A program made the translations under genes and the position numbers. From Candidatus Gastranaerophilales bacterium (lineage in GTDB: Bacteria; Cyanobacteriota; Vampirovibrionia; Gastranaerophilales; Gastranaerophilaceae): 64,000 bases of DNA. The notes beneath the pieces were generated by a model. That model had not been told where the DNA came from. It saw only the letters and a program-made list of their open reading frames with translations, and did no database searches. This document shows positions 16,000 to 22,232 of the stretch, one piece after another. Location of the stretch: positions 1 through 64,000 of the forward strand of contig CALVAX010000009.1 in assembly GCA_944325605.1 (NCBI GenBank). Direction: 5' to 3'. Positions within the stretch are counted from its first letter, which is position 1; each line of letters opens with the position of its first letter.

Positions 16000-16289
16000 G
16001 CCAGTCGAACGTTCTTGAGGCATTACAACCCTATGGTTTTTCATTTCATTCTAAGCGAAGCATCCTAATAATCCCATTGAAGTTTTTGTTTTGTCCTGCG
16101 CGGACGGCGGTCGCTTTGGTGGCAAAGCGACGCAAACCAGCCGCACGCTTCGTTCTCTAATAATTTGCTAGACTCGGTCTTCAGGCGGGTAAACTCGCTG
16201 CGCTCAAACAATACCCGCCTTTGTTGTCTGCCTCGTCTGAAATTATTGTTCACTCCGCTATAGCGGCATTTTGTTTTTTTATTATTCAC

Positions 16290-16401
16290 GTCATGCTGAG
16301 GACGCTAGTCCGAAGAATCTATTTGGATTTTTAGGGGGAGCCTTCGCCCTCTCACAAAACGATACTCAATCGTTTTGTTCGGCAGAGTGGCTCAGGATGA
16401 C
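16290..16401. repeat. CTGAGG-family inverted repeat unit a
   Basis: Begins GTCATGCTGAGG and ends GGCTCAGGATGAC, its near reverse complement, so it can form a hairpin. Inside are GTCCGAAGAATCT and a second hairpin AAAACGATactcAATCGTTTT followed by CGGCAGAGTGG. Same plan as the unit at 18227-18334. Confidence 0.75.
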
Positions 16402-16415
16402 GTACTTTTTTTCAT

Positions 16416-16493
16416 GTCATTCTGAGGGAGCGTAGCGACCGAAGAATCCCATCGCGTTTTAAGGGGCTCCTTCGGCTAAAGCCTCAGGATGAC
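16416..16493. repeat. CTGAGG-family inverted repeat unit b
   Basis: Begins GTCATTCTGAGG and ends GCCTCAGGATGAC; the internal sequence has CGACCGAAGAATCCC and GGGGCTCCTTCGGC. Shorter than unit a and lacks the CGATaatCG hairpin. Confidence 0.75.
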
Positions 16494-16496
16494 AAA

Positions 16497-16830
16497 TTGA
16501 ATATAACTATCCGCAAAACAATGGGATTATTTTACGTAAAAAACCTTTTCAACTTTTCACCTGCTCAACCATTCAACTTTCATCATCCTTCACTCATTGA
16601 CCCCTCACCCGAATTTCTAAATTCGCTGCGCTCATTAAGAAATTCTTCCCTCTCCCACAAGGGGCGAGGGAATTATTTTACGTATCGAACTTAGCGTCTT
16701 AACGTCTTAACGACCTTACGTCTTTTATCCGAAACCTCCCAGCGCCATAGCGCCTTAGTATCTCTTCCCGAAACAAACCTTTCACCCCTTCACCCGTTCA
16801 ACCTTTCAACTCTCTTCACTTTTCTTAATC
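16497..16830. repeat. Pyrimidine-rich dispersed repeat
   Basis: Strings such as CTTTTCACCTGCTCAACC, CCCCTCACCCGAATTTCT and CCTTTCACCCCTTCACCC, with a palindromic core where AATTTCTAAATTCG and AAGAAATT face each other and CCCTCTCCC precedes GGGGCGAGGG. The same core recurs near 53190-53255, and the flanking words recur at 1-191. Confidence 0.7.
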
Positions 16831-16835
16831 CCCTC

Positions 16836-16865
16836 TTGATTATCCGTTCTTTTTGTGATTATAAT
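16836..16865 (+). promoter_or_regulatory. Promoter of rpsP
   Basis: TTGATT (16836-16841), 18-nt spacer, TATAAT (16860-16865). It gives a leader of about 137 nt before rpsP. The leader holds an inverted repeat AATCCGGAG...CTCATCCGGAGTT and an open frame on each strand (see findings), so it could have a regulatory fold. Confidence 0.6.
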
Positions 16866-17008
16866 TGAATCGGAACGGGCAATTCCTCTTAAGCCTTGTT
16901 CAAGGATTGCCAGATACGGCGCGGCTGCAGTGTTTGTCCAATCCGGAGATAAAATTCCGGCTCATCCGGAGTTATGGTCACTATCATAATTAAGAAGGAA
17001 AATTTAAA

Positions 17009-17395
17009 ATGTTAAAAATCAGATTGAAAAGAATGGGCGCTAAAAAGAACCCTTCATACAGAATTATAGTTATCAACTCAACAACTAAACGTGAAGGCAG
17101 ACCGGTTCAGGAACTCGGTTATTACAACCCGAAAACTAAAGTTATGCAGCTTGACAAAACATCTGCGCTTGATTGGGTTAAAAAAGGCGCTCAGCCGACC
17201 GAAACCGTTGCTTACTTAATCAAAAACTGCAACGATGACGGCACTTTGAACTACAAGAAAAAAGAAACCGTTAAGCTTTCTAAAAAGGCTCAAGCTAAGG
17301 CTCAGGCAGAAGCCGAAGCAAAAGCTAAAGCTGAAGAAGAAGCCAAAGCCGCTGCGGCTGCTGAAGCTCCGGCTGAAGAAACCGCTGAAGCTTAA
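17009..17395 (+). CDS. rpsP: 30S ribosomal protein S16
   Basis: 128 residues. The first 80 are canonical S16: MLKIRLKRMGAKKNPSYRII, KREGRPVQELGYYNPKT and DKTSALDWVKKGAQPTETV. The C-terminal 45 residues are a low-complexity Ala/Lys/Glu tail (AKAQAEAEAKAKAEEEAKAA) longer than in most bacteria. AAGAAGGAAA lies upstream of the ATG. Usual neighbours (ffh, rimM, trmD) are missing: it stands alone between repeat DNA and an unknown gene on the other strand, with its own promoter and terminator. Confidence 0.97.
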   Translation: MLKIRLKRMGAKKNPSYRIIVINSTTKREGRPVQELGYYNPKTKVMQLDKTSALDWVKKGAQPTETVAYLIKNCNDDGTLNYKKKETVKLSKKAQAKAQAEAEAKAKAEEEAKAAAAAEAPAEETAEA

Positions 17396-17420
17396 TCGTT
17401 TTGATAAATTTTTAACAATA

Positions 17421-17456
17421 AAAAGGACTTGAATAAAATAAATCAAGTCCTTTTGT
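17421..17456 (+). terminator. rpsP terminator
   Basis: AAAAGGACTTGA (17421-17432) pairs with TCAAGTCCTTTT (17443-17454), then TGTTATTTT. Twenty-six nt after the rpsP stop. Confidence 0.85.
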
Positions 17457-17479
17457 TATTTTAGATATAAATTTGCCGG

Positions 17480-17504
17480 AAAAAAGACGGGATTAAAACC
17501 CGCC
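17480..17504 (-). terminator. Terminator of the 17526-18008 gene
   Basis: On the minus strand GGCGGG-TTTTAAT-CCCGTC (17504-17486) followed by TTTTTT. It lies 22 nt past that gene's stop, back to back with the rpsP terminator. Confidence 0.7.
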
Positions 17505-17525
17505 TTTATAATCAAAATAAAATTG

Positions 17526-18008
17526 CTAAACTTCTTTATACTTGCTTATTTCCTCAAAGTAATGTTCCAGAGCGACATAACCCTTATAAATCTCGTTTGA
17601 AATGTTTGCATAACGATTTGAATCAATATATTTAAGTTCTTTTGCTCTGATTTCAAGGATAGTATCCGCATCGTTTTTAAGTTTGACATCCTGTGAGGCA
17701 GACCATTTTTGAAGAAGAGCAAGTTCTTCATACATTTGTTTTACGGTTGTGTATTCGAGAATATTGAAATCATACTTGGCAAGAAGCGCTCTTTCCGTAT
17801 TTGTTATACGGCTGGACACAGCCTGAAATTTGAAAACACGTTTGATAATAGTATAATTATCAGCAACCTTTCGGTGGGAATACGGAATTGCGTTTTTTGC
17901 AAGCAAGGCCGCGTAAGAACGCGATGTAAAAGAATCATCGTCCTTTGAAAATGCACTTTTTGATGTTAAGTCAAAATTAGATTTTTTGTCCAAAATTTCT
18001 TCTATCAT
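17526..18008 (-). CDS. Protein of unknown function, helical
   Basis: 160 residues, no recognised domain. The N-terminus is polar (ILDKKSNFDLTSKSAFSKDD), followed by predicted helices SRSYAALLAKNAI, RITNTERALLAKYDFNILEY, TVKQMYEELALLQKWSASQD and a Tyr-rich C-terminus (YVALEHYFEEISKYKEV). No signal peptide or TM segment, so probably cytoplasmic. It is transcribed alone, with its own terminator. Upstream is repeat DNA. Confidence 0.7.
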   Translation of the reverse strand: MIEEILDKKSNFDLTSKSAFSKDDDSFTSRSYAALLAKNAIPYSHRKVADNYTIIKRVFKFQAVSSRITNTERALLAKYDFNILEYTTVKQMYEELALLQKWSASQDVKLKNDADTILEIRAKELKYIDSNRYANISNEIYKGYVALEHYFEEISKYKEV

Positions 18009-18226
18009 TGAATCCCCCGGTTATTCTCAAATTCTCACCGTTTTGATTTTCCTCTTGCAAAAATCATAAGATAAACATATCGCTTTTTTAATATAAAAAG
18101 TCAATTTTTTTACATAAATTAAAAATTTTCACAATTATCCCTTGACGGATATAACAATAATGAGATTCTTCGCCTGACCGCCATTCTGAGGGAGTGCAAC
18201 AACCTAAGATTCCAGCGGCAAATTAC

Positions 18227-18334
18227 GTCATTCTGAGGACGAAGTCCGAAGAATCTCTTAAGGTTTTGAGAGCCTTAGACCACTCACAAAACGATACATA
18301 ATCGTTTTGTTTCGGCAGAGTGGCTCAGAATGAC
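18227..18334. repeat. CTGAGG-family inverted repeat unit c
   Basis: Begins GTCATTCTGAGG and ends TGGCTCAGAATGAC. The inner part (ACTCACAAAACGATAC, then AATCGTTTTG, then CGGCAGAGTGGCTCAG) is nearly the same as in unit a at 16290-16401, so they are recent relatives. Confidence 0.75.
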
Positions 18335-18377
18335 ACTGTTTTGAAAAATTTTAGCAAAATTTGCTATATAATTTAAT

Positions 18378-18410
18378 AAAAAACAGCAGACGCAAAATCT
18401 GCTGTTTTTA
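18378..18410. terminator. Bidirectional hairpin terminator
   Basis: AAAAACAGCAGA (18379-18390), loop CGCAAAA, TCTGCTGTTTTT (18398-18409). A/T-runs on both sides allow termination in either direction. Confidence 0.65.
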
Positions 18411-18418
18411 TTTATCTA

Positions 18419-18630
18419 TAAATTTTTCGCAATCATCCCTTGCTATACATACAAATAACAATAAGCCATTTTGTCATCCTGAATTTAGTTCAGGATCTCA
18501 ACGAGATTCTGAAACAAGTTCAGAATGACAGTCTAAGACAAAATGGCTTGTATAAAAAAACGAATTCATTCGGGCTTCAACCTCTCTGACTAATAGCGCT
18601 GTATGTCAAGGGATAATTGCGAATTTTTTA
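18419..18630. mobile_element. MITE-like element with nested inverted repeats
   Basis: About 210 bp. Ends: left TTCGCAATCATCCCTTG (from 18426), right as reverse complement TTCGCAATTATCCCTTG, with matching flanks on both sides. A second perfect 13-bp inverted repeat lies inside, AAGCCATTTTGTC (18463-18475) and GACAAAATGGCTT (18537-18549). The core is a third one, GTCATCCTGAA...TTCAGAATGAC (18473-18529), a member of the CTGAGG-like family. It encodes no transposase. A separate copy of the end motif lies at 18121-18147. Confidence 0.5.
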
Positions 18631-19086
18631 TTAATTAACAAGCTGTTCCATAATTTCAAACGGTTTTTCTGCAACTCTCATTGTTTCTTCGTCAATAATT
18701 CCGCGTTTGAGTTCTGTGAAAGTTGCTTTTTTAGAATTGAATTTTTCTTTCAAAAATTCGTAAGAAACTTTCGGGTCGCACTTGTCGCCGCAGGTAAACA
18801 AATCAACAGCCGCATAGCCAAGTTCCGGCCAGGTGTGGATTGCAAGATGGCTTTCGGAAATAATTACGACACCCGAAACTCCGTAAGGGTTAAACATGTG
18901 GAAACATTTCTGGACAATAGTCGCACCACATTCAAGGGCGGCATCCACCATATACTTTTCTACTTTATCAATACTGTTCAATGTGTTCGGATCACATTCG
19001 AAAAATTCTGCTAAAACGTGTTGTCCCAAGTGGATCTCTTTTTTGCCGTTTTCCTTAAACGCTGTAAATGGTGATGTTATTGCCAA
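18631..19086 (-). CDS. speH: S-adenosylmethionine decarboxylase proenzyme
   Basis: 151 residues, the short prokaryotic class 1B form. The self-cleavage site is Glu78-Ser79 in VIISESHLAIHTWPE, which makes the pyruvoyl group; His84 and Cys99 (DLFTCGDKC) correspond to His68 and Cys83 of the Thermotoga enzyme. It makes decarboxylated SAM for spermidine synthesis. A spermidine synthase gene is not in the window. The start is TTG at 19086 with AAAGGAGG 8 nt upstream. An ATG only 3 nt from the GGAGG opens a 4-codon frame that overlaps this start. The C-terminal part (about 105-151) is longer than in the Thermotoga protein. Confidence 0.95.
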   Translation of the reverse strand: MAITSPFTAFKENGKKEIHLGQHVLAEFFECDPNTLNSIDKVEKYMVDAALECGATIVQKCFHMFNPYGVSGVVIISESHLAIHTWPELGYAAVDLFTCGDKCDPKVSYEFLKEKFNSKKATFTELKRGIIDEETMRVAEKPFEIMEQLVN

Positions 19087-19336
19087 TTCATGTGCCTCCT
19101 TTGTATAAATGTATATTTACTACCACACTGCAAAATTTACGCAATGTAAATTTGCAATCAACATATTACTACAAAAAATAAAAAATTTGTATTTTTTACA
19201 CTTTAAAATTATTTTTTTACAAAACTTTAAATATTCAACCCCTGAAACGCGCTGTAATTGATTATCTTACCGGATAATTTTTATTAAGTTTTATTAATCA
19301 TATATTTTGGATATTTTTTATTATAGAATTAAAGCT

Positions 19337-20041
19337 ATGAACACAAAAATTCTTGTAATAGACGACGACAGCGCAATAAACGAACTTATAAAGGTAAATC
19401 TGGAGCTTTGCGGATATAAAGTAATTCAAGCCCTCGACGGAACAAAAGGCTTTGCACTGTGCAAACAGGAAAACCCGTCGCTTGTAATTCTGGATGTTAT
19501 GATGCCGGAGGTTGACGGGTTTACGGTAGCACAGAGAATTCGCAAAAACGAAGAAACCAAAAACACACCTATTTTAATGCTGACAGCACTTTCACAGGTA
19601 AACGACAAGGTGAAAGGTTTTAATATCGGCGTTGACGATTATCTGGTGAAGCCTTTTGAGATGGAAGAACTTCAGGTAAGAGTAAGAGCGCTTTTGAAAC
19701 GCTCTAATCAGATTCCTGAAAGCATCGCCACAAGAGAACTTCAAACCCTTGGAGAAATTACTCTTCTGCCTGAAAATTACAGTGTTCAAATTAACGATAA
19801 AATCGCAAAACTGACCCCGATTGAATTTGATATTTTTAATCTTCTTTTTCAGAACCACGGGAACATGGTTTCATCCCAGAAACTTTTGAAAGAAATCTGG
19901 GGCTATGCGCCGGACGACGACGTTGAAACAATCAGGGTTCACATCCGCCATCTCAGATCAAAACTCGACAAAATTTCCGACGGTAAAAAATACATAGAAA
20001 CAATCTACGGCGGCGGATATAAACTGAATATCAACGGGTAA
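19337..20041 (+). CDS. OmpR-family response regulator (orphan)
   Basis: 234 residues: receiver domain (about 1-118) with KILVIDDDSA, phospho-acceptor Asp in LVILDVMMPEVDGF, and the Thr and Lys of MLTAL and VKPFEMEEL; then a winged-helix domain ending RVHIRHLRSKLDKISDG and YIETIYGGGYKL. The start is put at the ATG at 19337; the frame opens at a TTG at 19307 but the receiver begins right after this ATG. No histidine kinase gene is adjacent. The receiver resembles cyanobacterial RpaA/RpaB-type regulators in plan, which often pair with distant kinases. Confidence 0.9.
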   Translation: MNTKILVIDDDSAINELIKVNLELCGYKVIQALDGTKGFALCKQENPSLVILDVMMPEVDGFTVAQRIRKNEETKNTPILMLTALSQVNDKVKGFNIGVDDYLVKPFEMEELQVRVRALLKRSNQIPESIATRELQTLGEITLLPENYSVQINDKIAKLTPIEFDIFNLLFQNHGNMVSSQKLLKEIWGYAPDDDVETIRVHIRHLRSKLDKISDGKKYIETIYGGGYKLNING

Positions 20042-20095
20042 AAATTGCAGAGGGTTCAGGATTATTAAATTCTGTCCTGCAAACTCAGGTAAATT

Positions 20096-20332
20096 TTACG
20101 GATTTTTTATATCTCTGAAAACAATCTCATACCCCAAAACATTTGCTATGTCATTTATCTCTTTAAATTTAAGCGTGTTATTTTTTAATTTGTTATAAAA
20201 ACTCGGATAATAAGAGCTGCCATCCTGATTTTCACTTAAACGCTGAAGCAATTTTCTCAGCGAAAGTCCTTTGTATGCGCTTAAGGTTTTTACAAAATCC
20301 AACAGTGTAATATTTTCAAATTTATAATCCAT
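20096..20332 (-). CDS. Small XRE-like HTH regulator divergent from a pseudopilin
   Basis: 78 residues: LLDFVKTLSAYKGLSLRKLLQRLSE, then SSYYPSFYNKLKNN and LKFKEINDIANVLGYEIVF, a Cro/CI-like HTH with a longer loop. Its promoter fits TTGTTT (20367-20362), 17 nt, TATGAT (20344-20339), with -10 ending 6 nt before the ATG: leaderless. It is transcribed away from the pseudopilin gene at 20453. The same arrangement occurs at 25961/26068. It probably controls itself and the pseudopilin. Confidence 0.7.
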   Translation of the reverse strand: MDYKFENITLLDFVKTLSAYKGLSLRKLLQRLSENQDGSSYYPSFYNKLKNNTLKFKEINDIANVLGYEIVFRDIKNP

Positions 20333-20372
20333 TTAAACATCATAGCTTTTGCGGCTGCAATAAACAAACTAA

Positions 20373-20401
20373 TTGACAATTTATATTTATAATAATATAA
20401 A
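20373..20401 (+). promoter_or_regulatory. Promoter of the first pseudopilin gene
   Basis: TTGACA (20373-20378), 17-nt spacer, TATAAA (20396-20401). It overlaps the region upstream of the divergent XRE gene; AATTGACAA is shared with the second XRE/pilin control region at 25975-25990. Confidence 0.65.
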
Positions 20402-20452
20402 TTATATTATAATTAATATAATTTATAATATTTTGTTTACAATGGAGAGTTT

Positions 20453-21142
20453 ATAAATAAAGCATTTACTATGGCAGAAGTGCTGATAACAATCGGAGTT
20501 GTCGGGTTAATTGCTGCGCTGACAATACCGCAGCTAATCGAAGGCTACCAGAAAAAAGAAACCGTAACCCGCCTAAAAAGAAGCTATACTCTAATCCTGC
20601 AGGCAATCCGCATGGCTGAAGGTGAAAATGATGAATTTAAATACTGGGATTTCTCCTTGAAAGGCGAAGCCTTTTTTGAACGGTATCTTGCCAAACACTT
20701 CAATCACCCGATTATTATTTCAACAAGCGACTTAAACAAAAAAGTTAAAAGGAAAAATCTTAACGGAACTAATTACTACGGCACAACATACACAGGCCCA
20801 AATACCATTAATTTCTTGACCAATGACGGCAGCCTTATAACTATCAATCTAAACAGCAGTATTGACGAGGGTTTATGGGTAGGGATTGACACAAACGGGC
20901 TTGCAAACCCCAATGTTATTGGGCGTGATACATTTTTATTCTTTTTCAGCTCTAAAAACGGATTAATTCCGCTTGGCAAAGAAGGAACCCCAACCAGAAA
21001 TAACTGGCACTGCCCAAACTGCACACGAGGAGACTTTATGAGCAACAAAACAAACAGCTGCAACAAAGCACAAGCCGGCTACTGGTGCGCTGCCGTAATT
21101 ATGGAGGACAACTGGGAAATAAAATCAGATTATCCGTGGTAA
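20453..21142 (+). CDS. Type IV/type II secretion pseudopilin, apparent AUA start
   Basis: About 229 residues. Read from ATA at 20453 the N-terminus is MNKAFTMAEVLITIGVVGLI, a prepilin leader with cleavage before Phe, Glu5 of the mature protein and a hydrophobic helix. GGAG lies 5 nt before the ATA. The only ATG (20471) would remove the leader and cleavage site. The globular part has the D-T-N-G, N-P-N-V-I-G-R-D-T-F pattern, two CxxC-like Cys pairs (CPNC, and CNKAQAGYWC) and ends NWEIKSDYPW. It would be inserted in the inner membrane and processed by a prepilin peptidase. Divergent from an XRE gene. Confidence 0.85.
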   Translation: MNKAFTMAEVLITIGVVGLIAALTIPQLIEGYQKKETVTRLKRSYTLILQAIRMAEGENDEFKYWDFSLKGEAFFERYLAKHFNHPIIISTSDLNKKVKRKNLNGTNYYGTTYTGPNTINFLTNDGSLITINLNSSIDEGLWVGIDTNGLANPNVIGRDTFLFFFSSKNGLIPLGKEGTPTRNNWHCPNCTRGDFMSNKTNSCNKAQAGYWCAAVIMEDNWEIKSDYPW

Positions 21143-21234
21143 AAAAAGGTGAGTTATGAGCAAATTCCGCCAAAAATTTTCTCCTTTTTTAAAATCTATA
21201 CATTGTGCTTAAAATTCGTAAAAAATATTTTTTG

Positions 21235-22125
21235 CTACTTTTCCTGTTCGTAGCCGAAACTTTTTAAAGAATTTTCTTTTTTGCGCCAATCTTTTTCTAC
21301 TTTAACTTCCAGCCCCAGAAAAACTTTTTTCTCAATGATTTTTTCCAAATCCTGACGTGCTTCCGTGCCGATTTTTTTGAGCATAGAACCGTTTTTGCCT
21401 ATTAAAATTCCCTTCTGGCTCCTGGTTTCACAGAAAATTGTCGCACGAATACGGTCAATTTCTTCCTCCTCCTGATACTGTTCAACTTTTACGGCAACAG
21501 AGTGCGGAATTTCATCGGAAGTATTCAGAAGAATTTTTTCTCTGACAATTTCTTCTGTTACAGAGCGCATAGTTTCTTCCGTCACAACGTCCTCCGGATA
21601 CAAAAGTTCACCTTCCGGAAGTTTTTTGAAAATATTGTTTATCAAAGTATCAATGTTGCGTCCTGTTTTTGCGGAAATTTTTACAACCGGCAGATTTTTA
21701 TCAAACAAAGTTTTGTAAGAAAGCAGATTTTCTTCAACTTTTTCCGGCTTTTTTAATTTATCGACTTTGTTCATCACGATAATTACCGGAATTTCAGTTT
21801 CCAGAATATTTTGAGCAATCCACCTGTCGCCTTTGCCGGCAGGTTCCGAGCCGTCCACAAGGAAAAGAATCACATCCGCATCGGGAACAGCAACTTTTGC
21901 TTCGTCAAGAAGGAATTCACCGAGTTTGTTCAAAGGTTTGTGAACCCCCGGGGTGTCAATAAAAACAATCTGCCCTTCAGACGTTGTATAAATTCCTTTA
22001 ATTCTTTTTCTTGTTGTCTGCGCCTTGTCTGTCGCAATTACAATTTTCTGCCCCAGCACTTTGTTCAAAAGTGTTGATTTGCCTACATTCGGACGTCCTA
22101 TTATCGCTGTAAATCCGCTTTTCAT
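21235..22125 (-). CDS. era: GTPase Era
   Basis: 296 residues. G1 GRPNVGKSTLLN, G2 KAQTTRKRIKGI, G3 IDTPGVHKPLNKLGEF, G4 VMNKVDKLKKP, G5 KISAKTGRN, then a KH domain (QKGILIGKNGSMLKKIGTEARQDLEKI). It binds the 3' end of 16S rRNA and supports 30S maturation. TAAGAT ends 7 nt before the ATG at 22125 with no Shine-Dalgarno, so the mRNA may be leaderless or nearly so. It is convergent with the first pseudopilin gene; an imperfect hairpin at about 21142-21193 could end both. Confidence 0.97.
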   Translation of the reverse strand: MKSGFTAIIGRPNVGKSTLLNKVLGQKIVIATDKAQTTRKRIKGIYTTSEGQIVFIDTPGVHKPLNKLGEFLLDEAKVAVPDADVILFLVDGSEPAGKGDRWIAQNILETEIPVIIVMNKVDKLKKPEKVEENLLSYKTLFDKNLPVVKISAKTGRNIDTLINNIFKKLPEGELLYPEDVVTEETMRSVTEEIVREKILLNTSDEIPHSVAVKVEQYQEEEEIDRIRATIFCETRSQKGILIGKNGSMLKKIGTEARQDLEKIIEKKVFLGLEVKVEKDWRKKENSLKSFGYEQEK

Positions 22126-22232
22126 GTTTACAATCTTAACACAAAAGTATCAATTTTTTAAAAAACTAGCAATTTTTTTTATCTCAATGTATTATATATT
22201 ATATAAGTGGTAGGTAAAGCAACGGAAAAAAT

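Larger units (their letters stand above)
16000..17008. other. 1-kb repeat-rich intergenic region before rpsP
   Basis: Contains a degenerate CATTCTAAGCGAAGCATCC-type repeat near 16045, a GC-rich stretch with several inverted repeats (16080-16270, e.g. CGCTTTGgtggCAAAGCG), two units of the CTGAGG family (16290-16401 and 16416-16493), the pyrimidine-rich repeat (about 16497-16830) and the rpsP promoter and leader. Open frames in it are short and repetitive, and I do not accept them as genes. Confidence 0.7.
18009..18630. other. Repeat-rich interval between the unknown gene and speH
   Basis: 622 bp without an acceptable gene. It contains a copy of the AATTATCCCTTGAC end motif (about 18121-18147), a truncated CTGAGG unit (from 18181), a complete unit (18227-18334), a bidirectional terminator (18378-18410) and a nested inverted-repeat element (18419-18630) that touches the speH stop codon. 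Confidence 0.7.

Noticed and set aside
16065-16289. 74-codon frame with RRVLFERSEF-like sequence
   Set aside because: Arises from palindromic repeat DNA; such translations recur as spurious proteins in repeat families.
16497-16694. 65-codon frame in the pyrimidine-rich repeat
   Set aside because: Pro/Ser/Leu/His-rich translation of a dispersed repeat, no start signals.
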